Shown in pieces: positions 30,187-42,201 of a stretch of DNA of 64,000 nucleotides; the stretch's first letter is position 1; each line of letters starts with the position of its first letter. The stretch lies in NCBI GenBank assembly GCA_023105745.1, contig JALGQZ010000002.1:81361785-81425784 (forward strand). The letters are read 5' to 3'. The position numbers were made by a program, and so were the translations under genes. This DNA comes from Austropuccinia psidii (taxonomy: Eukaryota; Basidiomycota; Pucciniomycetes; Pucciniales; Sphaerophragmiaceae). The notes under the pieces are model-generated. The model ran no database searches. It was not told where the DNA came from and was given only the letters and a program-made list of their open reading frames with translations.

Positions 30187-30620
30187 ATGACTACCAGAAG
30201 AGGCTCCCAATACTCCATCCAATCAGATGGAGCTGGACTCAGAGGTAGAATTGATTCCTCAAAAGGGAAAACGAAGGGCAATATCCCCAGTGGAACAGAA
30301 TCCACACAAGGAACTGCCTTATCCCAAAGGCAAGTCCCAGAAATGCCCATGATATCTGAACCTGAATTGGAACTAAGTATGAGTAACTCAAACAGGTACA
30401 AATCACATTCAGAGGGCTCAAATAGACATTTACATGAGCCAATACAAACAGTACTACACAGTGGACAAGGACAAAGATTGGGAAATGTTGCCTCAAACAC
30501 ACCAAGGAGTGATGAACTCCTGGCACATCCTGAAAAAGTTCCTCAAAGAGTAGGAAATAGTGAGATACTCCAATGGATGGAATCCACTATCATCAAACCT
30601 CAAATCAAAAGGATCGAGGA
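30187..30620 (+). pseudogene. B3 gag N-terminus, truncated
   Basis: ATG at 30187 opens MTTRRGSQYSIQSDGAGLRG and the frame stays homologous to B1 and B2 to about IKPQIKRIEE. At about 30620 it runs into LTR sequence; the open frame continues to 30717 only by chance. Confidence 0.85.
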
Positions 30621-31220
30621 GTCAACAGGTCTGTTGATTTTAATCAATAATTCCTTACAAGTTTCAACCTTGTTTCTAACTTGTGAAATAAACTTCATTT
30701 CTGTATTCCTACAGTAATTACGTGATTACTATGTTTTTTTTCATCACTCTATCATGCATATTTCAAGAGATATTAGCTAAAATCCTTGAATATATGCGTA
30801 GACCAAAAAAGTGCATATATTCGGGGTAATTCCTTAAGTATTGATTTTGAAGCTTAGCTTCTTAATTGTTTTATATGTGGACCCTTGTGGAGAATCCAAT
30901 GGTACCATTTATTTTACATGTTTTTTCATTGGTCTTTGAAATAAATTAGGATTTGCATTTTTTATAAGGTATTATTACTTATAACTTAGTAAATATTGAC
31001 TTTACAGATATGCCATAAAAATGGTATATGTGTATTTTACCATGGGGAATCCAATGGTATAGCTTATTTAACATGTTTATTCATTGGTTCTAATTTAAAC
31101 CACCTTTTATGCCAATTTATGGTATTTTTGTAGTTTCAAGGTAATTATTTTTAATGTATAATTATATAAAATATTTCTTGTGACCTTTTTGGGTATGTGG
31201 TCATATCTCAAAGGTTCACA
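30621..31220 (-). repeat. B4 3' LTR, truncated
   Basis: This is the U3 end (about 600 bp) of a minus-oriented family B LTR. It is cut within GTCAACAG-CTGTTGATT, the inner boundary that joins B3 gag. The outer end TTCACA at 31220 is intact and is followed by the B4 polypurine tract. Confidence 0.88.
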
Positions 31221-32791
31221 TTCCCTACCACCAAAAAAGATTGTACCACAATCTGATATGTGTAATTAGGGTATCATCCACTGTCCTACCTCTTCAATAG
31301 ACTTTGTTAGTCTTGAAGCTCAATAATGCTTAACTTTTCTATTTTTCAGGCTTTATTTCATGTCTGAACCTTCTTAGTAGGTTACCAGCATTTTTTATAT
31401 CTTTCCCAAGTAGCCATTCATCTTCTTGAGTTGAGTTTCTATACCTTACAAGGTATTCTCTTTCTTTTTTGTTTCTTCTCCTTCTTTCTTTAAGGAATTT
31501 TACTATTTTCTTTTCCTCTCCTTCTTCCAAGGGGGAATTTCAACTGGGGGTTTATTTCTTCGTGGAAATAACTCCTTGTCACTTGAGCTATAAGGTTTTA
31601 TCAGACTTACAGGGAAAGCTGGGTGTTTGTTCATTAGTTCACCTGTGAGTTCCAATTGCACAGCATTGGGTCCGTGAAGTGCTTTTATCATAAATGGTCC
31701 TGCAAAGGAATCTTTTAATTTCTTTGGGCCTTTTATGTTATTGAAATTAAGAGTTGATACTAGGACCAAGTCTCCTATTTTGAAATCAGGTGGCCTATGA
31801 CTTTTATCCCATCTTTCTTTTGCATATTTGAAAGAGTCTTGCATACATCTGTTTGCATGGTGTCTTTCTTTGCCAAGCATTATCTTAAAGCTGCTTGCTG
31901 TTGGATGTATATCCACTAAGTCCTTTTTGAGGGTATCATAAGGAAGTCTTGGATTCCAACCTTTTTCTAGCATTGATGGTGTTTTGCCAGTAGAAGAATG
32001 GATTGATTTTCTATATGCCAGTTCAAGAGCTGGTATTAGTGTACACCAATCATGGGTAAAACCATCAGAATATTTGAATTCTAGCCCATAAGCACAGAAT
32101 CTTCTGATCATGTCCTCTAAGGTCTGTATCATTCTTTCTGCCAAACCATCAGTTTGAGGATGGTAAGCTGTTGAGAATGATAAATTTGTCCAAAACAAGT
32201 TATGGAGATTTGTCCATAATGCTGAAGTGAACTTTGGGTCTCTGTCACTTATAATATTCTGGAATAAGCCTGTATGGCTAATAACTTTATTGCATATCAT
32301 TATGGCTGTGTCCATAGCTGTGTCATCTTCATGACATGGTAGGAACATGGGAGTTTTTCTATACCTGTCAACCAATACTAGTCATGCATTATAGCTTCTG
32401 TCTCCTCCTGGAGGTAATGCTGTTACCCAATCCATATGAACTATTTCCCAAGAGGATCTTGGTTCTTGGATTTGGATCATCATTCCAAATTTCTTTCCTG
32501 TGGCTCTGTTGGCTTCTTGAAATCTGTCACAGGTTTGGCAGTATTCTATAACATCTTTCTTCCAATTTGGCCACCAAGAGCAGGTTTTCACCCTCTCTAG
32601 TGTTCTGTCTTCTGAAAGGTGTCCAGCTGCAACACTATCATGACACTCATGTAAAATAGAATTTATCAGGTTTCTATCTGTTAAGGTCATAACACATGTG
32701 TGTTTTGTTCTATGGTAAAGGATTCCATCAAGGAGGTGGAATCTTCCTTCATCATATTCCTTTTTCCATATTTCATCTAGTTTTGATGAAA
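31221..32791 (-). pseudogene. B4 pol end: integrase and chromodomain-like tail
   Basis: The chromodomain-like tail is 31530-31339 (REYLVRYRNSTQEDEWLLGK, then LLRRFRHEIKPEK). The integrase core and C-terminus are open from 32375 to 31503, with [19 protein letters not shown] and GDLVLVSTLNFNNIKGPKKL. The zinc domain and [10 protein letters not shown] lie at 32690-32382; a TGA separates them. A one-base shift at IPPWKKERKRK splits core and tail, as in B2. The gene is cut at 32791, after KLDEIWK-type sequence, by the next LTR. Confidence 0.88.
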
Positions 32792-34705
32792 TGTAAGGTT
32801 TGACTATGAAACAATAAGTAAAATTACCAATATTTTACTTATTGAACTATGAATGTCCTTATAAATGAAATAAATAAGATCAAAATAATCATATTATCAG
32901 TAAAATAAGAGAATATAATTTTTATTAGAAATATAATATAATAAAATAAATATACTAATATAAAATAATTAATATATTTAATGGCACTTTATTATTGTTT
33001 CAAACAAATAATAATAAAGGCTTAGAAAATTGTTTTTTATTAATAAAAAACAATTCATAACAATAATATTACCAATATTAAAGCTATAAATTAATATAAA
33101 TACTATTTATATTAATTAAAGAATAATAAAGAGAATATTATCATAATAAGAGAAAATAACCTACTTTTAATACTTGATATAATAATTTTGAAATATTTTA
33201 CACTAAATAATGTAAATACAACTTATCCAAATTGTACTTACAATAAAAAATAGAGAAAATTACAAATATTCTTGATTTTTACGTGGAAATGAGGTTTTAG
33301 AGAGATTTTTTAACAAAAATCATTCAATAAATGATTGATGGTTATAATAAGATGATCTTTGGTCTTTAATAATATAAAGGTTTTCTATATAAAGAATAAA
33401 GATATTACCTTTTTAATTGTATTGATTTAATGTTTTTGATGTGTCTGAGGGGAAAACAGAGTAAAAAGAGCTCTATTTATAGTAAATACCTCCTCCTATA
33501 GTCCAAAAGGCTTCTAGTAGACGTGTACTGATCATATCCACTGGAATTTATCAATAGTTTAAGGTTTGGTGATGATTACATCATGATCAAACCATATTAC
33601 ATCATTATTACACCATTAATTAAAGTTATCAATATAACTCTGAGTTTGATGACGTCAAAGGCTTGGAAGAACCCCAAAGTTCGTGTATTTTCTTAGTTTT
33701 AATCATAAACTAATAGTATTCACCAGTTTTATCACTCGCATGACTGTTAAACTTAATTTAAGGTTACGGTGAGTGATCATAAATGATCAAATGAAGCTCA
33801 AACTTTGATCCTTAATACCTTTGAAGATTTACACGCTACAGCAATTCAGAGAGTGAATTCTAATACCTTTGCATAACCTTATTTTGCTGCCAAGAGCATT
33901 TCATTACATCATCAAAACTCTATTTTTGATGATTTTTCTTGTAACTCATCTTTTCTGTTGAAATTTAATTATTTAAACTTCAAACTATGATTTCAAGGGA
34001 TTATACCTTGAATATTAGAATGAAAAATAGATCATTCTTCACGAATGAACTAGTAGAATCCAACTGTCTACTTCTTTTAAGTTTGGACCACTTTCACAAC
34101 AAAGTGGTCAACAGCTCTGTTGATTTTAATCAATAATTCCTTACAGGTTTCAACCTTGTTTATAACTTGTGAAATAAACTTCATTTATGGAATCCTACAG
34201 TAATTAAGTTATGACTTTGTTTTTGGTTCATAACTCTATCATGCATATTTCAAGAGATATTAGCTAAAATCCTTGAATATATGCGTTGACCAAAAAAGTG
34301 CATATATTCAGGTTAATTCCTTAATTATTGATTTTGAAGCTTAGCTTCGTAATTGTTTTATATGTGAATTTTTATGGAGATTCTAATGGTACTATTTATT
34401 TCACATGTTCCATTGGTATTTGAAATAAATTAGGATTTGCATTTTTTATAAGGTATTATTAATTATAACCTATTAAATATTGACTTTACAGATATGCCAT
34501 AAAAATGGTATATGTGTATTTTACCATGGAGAATCCAATGGTATAATTTATCTCACATGTTAAATCATTGGTTTTCAAGTTAAACCAAGTTTTATGCCAA
34601 TTCATGGTATTTTTGTAGTTTTAAGGTAATTATTTTTAATGTATAATTATTTTAAATATTTCTTGTTACATTTTTGGGTATGTGGTCATATCTCAAAGGT
34701 TCACA
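32792..34705 (-). repeat. B5: family B LTR with unmatched flanks
   Basis: A 1914-bp LTR with intact TG...CA ends; TATA complement at 33473-33481; perfect hairpin GACCACTTT/AAAGTGGTC at 34086-34109. The left flank is B4 pol (TGAAA) and the right flank is A2 (GTAGT), so there is no target duplication. It probably results from recombination between two LTR insertions. Confidence 0.9.
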
Positions 34706-35075
34706 GTAGTTCCTCTCCCCACCAAGTACCATAAAGAATCAATCTTTTGAAGAATTGGGTTGTGGCTTTTCAGGATATAAATAATGAAAATCTTTGACAA
34801 GTTCAGGACAATTCTTCAGGTTCTCAGTTGGTTCCCAAGTGGATCTTTCTGAGTCTTGACTAAAAACTTTCCATTCAACCAGATACCATAATTTTCCTCT
34901 CTTGAGCTTTGAATCCAGTACTTGAGATAATTCCCATTACTCTTCTTCTTCAATGATGATTGGAGGAGGAGGCTCTTGATGCTTATTTGTCATTGTTGAT
35001 GTCTTGACTGGTTCCAAGAAGGAAATATGGAAGACTGGGTGGATGGATTTACATTTAGATGGAAGCTTGAGGTGG
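34706..35075 (-). pseudogene. A2 pol C-terminus with chromodomain
   Basis: The minus strand carries PVFHISFLEPVK, then WELSQVLDSKLKRGKLWYLV and STWEPTENLKNCPELVKDF, homologous to the A1 chromodomain. A stop lies within the acidic linker. It continues into 36800 after removal of the solo LTR. Confidence 0.85.
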
Positions 35076-36799
35076 TGTCACAGGGGCTCTTATTGAAGCA
35101 AGAGGGCCTGGCACTCAGGAATCAAGAACTCACTTGGAGGGCTCCAAAAGATGATAAGAAATACTACAGAATATATTTCTTAAGCAGGAATAAGAGAAAG
35201 GACAAATATGCCAAAGGTAACAAAGAATAATAAGAATGAAGCCAGAGGCCAAAGATAAAAGAAAGCAAAAAGCCAAGAAGCCAACCAAGTGAATCCCCTA
35301 TTCACTGTTTCAACCTGCCAGAAAGAACAATGGAATTAGTAAAGGATATGACCACCAATATCCACTGACAGGCGAAGAAAGAAAGAGAAAGGGTACTAAT
35401 GACTGACTTAAGATTTACAGTATTAACTTTAATAATGTAAAAGAAAATAGAGACAAAAATAAATCCAATATATTAATTAACTGGGGAAAAAGTCCCCAGC
35501 TGCTGAAAGGTAGCCGGCATATGTGAAAACTGAAAGATTGATCCTGGAAGGGGGATCAATGGCTGTATTGTCAGGATGGGGAAATACAGTTCTGGCCATC
35601 TTGAAATTTGAACTGTGTGATGGAATTCACACAGTGGAATATGGAATGGCCCAATTGGGCCAAGACCATACAGGTTGATTGAATGAGGCCTGTATGGATG
35701 AATTGGGTTGTCCAAAGGAGTATTGAATACTTGATGGCTTGACAACTGATTGAAATGATGTAATACCTCTTGAGAATTGTCCTTGAATAATCCTGAATAA
35801 ATTGTGCCAACCCAACTCCTGCAGATACAGGTGGTTGGGATCCTTGAAGAGTCTTCTGATTACCGCTATAACTTGTCAGACTGATGAGCCGATTAGTCCT
35901 CCTTCAAAATGGGTGTTGGGATTTGAGACCTTGAGTTGGGAAGGTGGAATTGGATCCTGAAAACGTCACAATTAGATTGCTGAGCAAAAATGGTGCATAA
36001 TGGTATATAATACCATATATGCACCATGCCTGCAACCTTGAGTAGGGATGGTATGAAGGAAAAGAGGAAATGCCCTGGAGGTCAGGGGAAAGAGGGGCTG
36101 AGCTGATTTGGTGGCCTCTGGTGGTTGCCAGAGGCAATGGTGGAACTATTGGTCCATGGTGGTCCATGGACAAAATTGGGTCCTATGGGATTTATGGCCA
36201 AAAAGGTGTCCATGAGGTGCTTGGTCATTTTTGGGTCCAAGGAGGTGATGGCCAAAAATGGCTCAGGTGGGCCCAATTGTGGTTTGGAACCCACCTGGCC
36301 TTGGGGCCTAGGTGGCTGGCCCCTTTGGCCCCTTTTGCCCTCATTGAATTAGGCCAAAAGGGGCCTAAATAGCCTACGGACCGCGGACCATGGACCGTGA
36401 ATCACGGCCCACGGGCCGTAGGAGCCGTAGGGGCCCTAAATGGCCTAAAAGGCCATTTAGGCCAAAAACCCCATTAATGAAAGGGGTGGCCCTGAATCCA
36501 AAGATGATGGCTAGGGGGCCTGGAGGCCCCTAGAAGACAAAATGACCCCCCAGGCCCAAAATCAAAGATGAAGGCATGGGGGTTGGTGAAGTGGGAATTG
36601 GCCAAGAAGGCCAATGACGGCAGGATATTGCCTGAGGCCATAAAATGGCCATGGGAAGTTGTTATGGCGTGGATGCCATAGAACACTCAAGGGGGCCAAT
36701 TGGCCATAAAAGACATGACGTGGCCAATTGGCCCCAACTTGGCTCCAGGTTGATTTGCCGCAACCATAAAGGAGGAGGGTCAAACTTGTGGTTGTGACA
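35076..36799 (-). repeat. Solo long LTR in A2 pol
   Basis: 1724 bp, TGTCACAGG...GGTTGTGACA in plus reading, with the 5-bp duplication GGTGG (35071-35075 and 36800-36804). It contains the AGTTAATTAATATA primer-type sequence next to CTGGGGA hairpins (near 35475-35500), a near-perfect palindrome around GGTATATAATACC (35992-36027), and a CGG block (36373-36432). No gene supported. Confidence 0.95.
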
Positions 36800-36804
36800 G
36801 GTGG

Positions 36805-39800
36805 TAACCAAGACTACTGAATTTCTTCAATATTGAAAATGGACCCAACCATCTTTCAGACAGTTTTTTGGTGGGTCTAGTTGATTTGATGTTCTTGGAG
36901 GAAGGCCATACCATGTCACCAGGATTGAAATCAGGTGCATACCTCTTAAACTGGTTTATGGCAGCTTCAAGTTCTCTCTTGAAATCTTGCTGTACTTATT
37001 GGATTTTTGTTGATACCTTTCCAGCAGTATTGTGTTGAGTGATGTGAACTCAATCAAATTGTGTATCTCTTCCATAAACAGTGAAAAACGGTGATTGCTT
37101 GGTTGAAGAGTGGCCAGAATTATTGTAGGCAAATTTAGCCAGAGGGAGCCACGTGTTCCAATCATTTGGGTGATAACTGACATACATCCAAACATACTGT
37201 TCTAGTATCTGATTTACCCTCTCTGTCTGTCCATCAGTCTCTGGATGGTAAGCAGTTGAAAGATCTCTTGAAATCTTGAGCCACTGACAAGGACTGGTCC
37301 AGAAGGAAGAAACAAAAAGAGGACCTCTATCACTGACAATTCTTGAAGGGAGACCATTCTTTGAAAGGATATTATTGATGAATAAATGTGCCAAATCTAG
37401 TGAAGTGATTGAAGACATTTTTGGAATAAAAACTGCCATTTTTGAGAATCTGTCCACTATGACAAGAATTGAGTCAAAGGAATTGGACAGTGGCAATTGA
37501 GTGATGAAATCCATTGAAAGACCAATCAAAGGACAATTTGGAATTGGGAGAGGTTTGAGGAGTCCGATCAGCTTATGGTGAATATTCTTGTTTCTTGAAC
37601 ACTGTTGACAGGATGAGACATAATCCTTGATAAATTGAGTCATGCCAGACCAGTGGAAATCCCGCTTGACAAGTTTCAGATTCTTCTCTTGGCCGGTGTG
37701 TCAAGCTAGAGGAGAGTCATGAAGCTTTTGAAGAATGCTGAGTTGGATTGTGGGGTCATTTGGGACCACCACGCAATCTTTGAATAGAAGAAGTTGGGAA
37801 GCGGAATCAAGAGAATAACCCTGAACAGATTTACCTTTGCCCAATTCTTGAAGGATACTTCTGTACTGAGAATCTTGCCATACATTTTTCTGAATTGATT
37901 CAATCAAATTTGAAAAAGATTCCACCTTGACTGCAAAATATCTTGAGGGTTGAACTTCATCTTGCTTAATGGGTTGTTGAAAATTCACTGTATTCTTGGA
38001 GATGAAATCCTCCCCCCTCTCCAGATAAACGTCTTCCCAACGTGATAAGGTGTGCAGAACAGTAGCTAGGCAGCCAGGGCGGTAAGTGATTGAGAAATGG
38101 AGCTCAGCCCAGCAGGCTTGATGGCAAGTATTAACTTTTGAAGACATGAAGTATTGAAGGGAACTGTGATCAGTGAGAGCTTCAAAAGGGGAAGAAAGAG
38201 AAAGAAGAAAAGCCCTCCAGCGCTTGAGAGCCCAGACTATGACAAAGGGTTCCTTGTCATGAATCACATAGTTGAGCTCAGCTGGTATAAGCTTGAAGAT
38301 GTCGAATGCAATGGGATATTTTCCTGAGTCAGAAACCTGACTCAGTACAGCACCCAAGGCATAATCAGATGCATTGGTCTCTACAATGGTGGGTAGAGAA
38401 GGATTGGAGTGGTGGTGAAAGCCTCTTTGAGTTGGTGAAACTGACTGAGAGCTTGCTCATTCAGGGGGAAACATGAATCTTTGTTGAGGAAGCTGGTGAG
38501 TGAACTGATATTCTTTGAATAATTCTTGATGAAATGGTGGTAGAAATTGGCAAAGCCAAGGAATGATTGAAGGGCCTTGAGGTTTCTTGGAGGAGGCCAG
38601 TTGAGAATCTACTGGACTTTTGCTTGGTCCATCTTGAGGCCTTCAGAAGAAACAACATAACCAAGATATTCTACACTAGAAACATGAAAAGGGAACTCTG
38701 AAGGCTTAGGAAAGAGGTTATTGGCTCTGAGTCTGGAAAGAACAGTGGACACATGAGTGACATGTTCTCCCTAAGATTTGGAAAAGACCATAATGTCATC
38801 CAAATAAACCACAACATAAAAATCAAGAAGATCTTGGAACTTATCATTAACAAGATTTTGAAAGGAGGCAGGAGCATTGGTGAGCCCAAAATGCATAACC
38901 AAGTACTCAAAACTGCCATATTTAGTTCTAAAAGCTGTCAAATGTTCATCACCCTCCTTGATTCTGAGCAGGTTCTATGCACCACGCAAATCAATCTTGG
39001 AGAAGATAGAAGAACCATTAAAAACATTGAGAAGCTGATTCATAGGAGGAACAGGATACTTGTTCTTCCTAGTAACAGCATTGAGTTTGCGGTAATCAAC
39101 ACACAAATGGAGGCCACCATCTTTCTTTTTGACAAAGAGGACAGGTGCTCCTGTTGAAGAGGGGCTTGGCCAGATGAAAACTTTCTCTACATGCTCTGAA
39201 ATGTAGGCCCTGAGTGTATCTGACTCTTGGTTTGATAAAGAGTAGATCATCCCAACTGGAGGTAGAGACCCCTCCAGCTTGATATGATGATCACAGGCGC
39301 GTTGAGGAGGAAGTTTCTCTGCTTTCACCTTGGAGAATACATCCAAGTACTGGTGATAAACAGAAGGAACAACCTTCATCATGGTTTCTATTTCTTCTGG
39401 CTCCTCCTCTTCATCCCACAACTCCTCCAGGGAGTCATGATAAGATGAAGGAGGAAGGTTCATATTCCCAAAGAAGAGATGAAGTGAAGATACAGAATTA
39501 TCTTCTCCATGATCTTGAATCTCTTTGAAGACTTCATCTCTAGATGATACCAATGACTGATGGGAATTAAGGGAAGGAATATGGAAAGAAGATTGAATTG
39601 ATGGTGTTCTAGAATCAGCAACCAGAGATGTAAATGATTTGACAGAAGAAAAGTCATTACTGAAAGAACTAGGAGGATCATAATAGTCCATTCAATCAGC
39701 ATTAAAGGTGATCAGCCCTTGCTTTCAATCAATAGACAGATTCAAATTATTGAGAAAGTCAAAGCCCAATATGAGGTATTCTCCCTTGGGTGTATCAATG

Positions 39801-40139
39801 ACAAAAAGTCCCATTCAAAGCTTGGGAAGGAAGGGAGCTCAACCATATATTTAGTATGGTGGGTCACAAATAAATACAGGATTTGGAGGAGTCCAATGTG
39901 ATAAGAGGAATCTTCTCTGGGAGTTGTGACATGGTCAATGAGTACTTGTGAACAAAATGCTTTGCAATAAATGAGTTGGTAGCACCAGAATCAACGGGAA
40001 TACTGTAAAACACATCAGAAAGAGAAGAAAAGACAAAAAACTTTGAAGAATTATTGACACCAGTATTCAGAATGCACAATTGTGCTCTGGAAGTAAAACA
40101 GTGAAGACCATTGAACACAACATGATCTTCACTCAGGCT
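36805..40139 (-). pseudogene. A2 pol: protease, RT, RNase H and integrase
   Basis: Protease frame 40118-39864 with DSGATNSFIAKHF. RT 39691-38975 up to FSKIDLRGA, then a TAG; palm with [11 protein letters not shown] near 38800; FG motif altered to [10 protein letters not shown]. RNase H 38357-37701 (RWRAFLLSLSSPFEALTDHS). Integrase 37643-37050 with CQQCSRN, SMDFITQLP, VSDRGPLFVSS and QTERVNQILEQY. Numerous stops and indels; the zinc-motif His pair lies in a broken stretch near 37690. Confidence 0.88.
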
Positions 40140-41447
40140 TTTCCCTTGCTGGGAAAATTGCCAGAGGGTTGGGTAATCTTTTTTTGAGGCCTTTTGAAAC
40201 AGGAATTAAGACTATAATTCCCACCACAATAGGTACATAAGCCCTCCTTGATTCTTCTTTATCTTTCAGAATTTATTAACTTGAAGTTTTTATTAAAAAA
40301 AGAAGAATGGGGCTTGTCCCTCTTCTCAAAATTCTTCTTCTTATGACTTGAACTTGAAGAATTTTAAGGATGAGAAGAATTTGACTTTGAGGCTTCAGGA
40401 TTCTTCTACTTTTGCCTCTAATGGTACCTGGTATCAAGTTGCAGGGTAATATCCATTAAGTCTTGAAGAGAATCAATTCTTGAAGGATGGGAGGCCAATT
40501 GATCCAGAATCCTGGAGGCCAATCCTCTCCTGAAATGATAAATAGCAGCCCTTTGACCCCAATCCCCAATTCTTGACACTAAGCTTCTAAAATCTGCAAT
40601 TTATAAAGATAAATGCCCACCTTCTTTCATTCTCAAAAAATCCAACTCTGCTTCAGCTTTTCTGACTTCATTCGGGTCACCCAATAGAGTGAAGAGTTGA
40701 GATTCAAATAATTTCCAACAGTTGAGAAGGTAGCTGGGTCTTGATTATTAAGATTGCAAAGATAAGGCTCAATCCATTTTGCAGCCCTGCCAATAATAAA
40801 TGAAGTGGCATAAAGAGCTTTCTTCCTGTCTTGAGAGAAATTTGCCGGATCATTATGAAAAATTAATTGAAAAGACTGAATAAAGCTTCTGACATTTAAG
40901 GGCTGAGTCCCATCAAAGCATTCTGGTGCCTTCATAGATCAAGTCTTGAAGGCTGGTGGTCTTGATGATTCAGAGGAAGAAGCTTCTTGAAGATTGGCCA
41001 TAATTTGAGTCATCTGCTGCATAATGGCCAATAAAGATGGTTCAGATTGATGAGAGACAGGCTGATCAGACTGGGCTAGAGTTGGTCTTCCAGTACCTTG
41101 ATATTCCCCACAGGAGCAGGAGCAGCCTCAGTACCATAGGACCCTTCCTCTTCCCCAGAATTCTCCTCCTCCTCTTCATCATCTTCACCTGGAGCCTTGA
41201 GACTGGTTCTTGAAAGTCCTGGAAAACCGCCAACCACTCCTGAAAATGAGCTTCATCTCTTTGGCCCTCTTCCTTCCTTCCTGGATGGTGATGCTCCTCC
41301 TATAATAGGTCCTCTGTCTAATTGGGCCCTCAGTTGAGGAACTGCTGGGGTGCCGTCAAGGGGAGCTCTTGGAGTTGGAGTTAGAACAGCTTGAGTTCTG
41401 GTCTGAGATCTGGTATGTCTTGCAGGAGGTGAATGCTGGATAGGCAT
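40140..41447 (-). pseudogene. A2 gag, decayed
   Basis: It starts with a true ATG at 41447 (MPIQHSPPARHTRSQ), which defines the family start. The capsid piece is 40935-40633 (SFIQSFQLIFHNDPANF). The zinc knuckle near 40220 reads CTYCGGNYSLNSC, with the His replaced by Tyr. The gag stop overlaps the pol frame as CTGAGTG near 40133. Several frameshifts separate the parts. Confidence 0.82.
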
Positions 41448-42201
41448 GACTTTAGGAACGAAATTGAATTAAATGAATTAAAAATAATGAGGATCAAAAT
41501 TCAGATGGATAACTTGAGGCAATCAAAAGTGAGCGCTGGAAGTCAAATCAAATGAAATGTTTAAGTGAGAAAATGAATTGAATAAGAATCTTCAAGTACG
41601 TCAATCAATAAGATATCAAATGAAGTCTTTAAGTGAATTAATCAGTCAATCAAATCAATCAAAACCAAATTCTTGCATAAAATTGATCAATCAGATGAAT
41701 TCTTGAGTCAAAGTCAATTTATGTCAAAATTCTTGATGTGAGAAATCAGCAAAATCAATGAAATCTTCAGGTCAATAAATTTTCTTGAAGTTGATGTCAA
41801 TTATGTAAAATCAATCAATAAATCAATATCAAGTGAATTCTTCCTTAAAAATCAAAACTCTTGAAGAAATAATCAAAATGAATCTTGATGTGAAGAAGGT
41901 GTCTGAATTCATCTGATGAGCAATTTGAGAATAAAATATAAAAAGATGCCTGAATTATGACTAAAATGAGATTTGATGATTTGAAATTGAGATTTAAAAA
42001 GAAGATAAATAAAAAGAAAATTAAAATGGGTCAGTTTTCTATTCTCAAGAAGAAAGAATGAATGAGAGAAAATTGAGAAGTGACAAAGAATCATTAAGTT
42101 CATAAGCATTAAGTAGTCATAATTTCAATTAATGAAAGAATGAAAAATGATAAAAGAATGAATGAAGCAAATGAAAAGAAATTATGATTTAATCAATATA
42201 A
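41448..42201 (-). other. A2 leader and PBS
   Basis: AT-rich leader with repeated TCAATC/TCTTGA words like those of A1 and A3. The PBS at 42187-42200 (plus reading ATTTAATCAATATA) is one base from the LTR and matches the long-LTR primer AGTTAATTAATATA at 12 of 14 bases. Confidence 0.65.

Larger units (their letters stand above)
17140..30620 (+). mobile_element. Element B3: truncated family B element, split by A1
   Basis: In plus orientation it has a 5' LTR (17140-19099), PBS and start of the leader (19100-19126), a gap occupied by A1, the rest of the leader (29471-29960), the 150-nt exon and the gag start. It ends at about 30620, inside gag, against an inverted partial LTR. Nothing downstream of gag is left, and no target duplication can be assigned. 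Confidence 0.88.
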
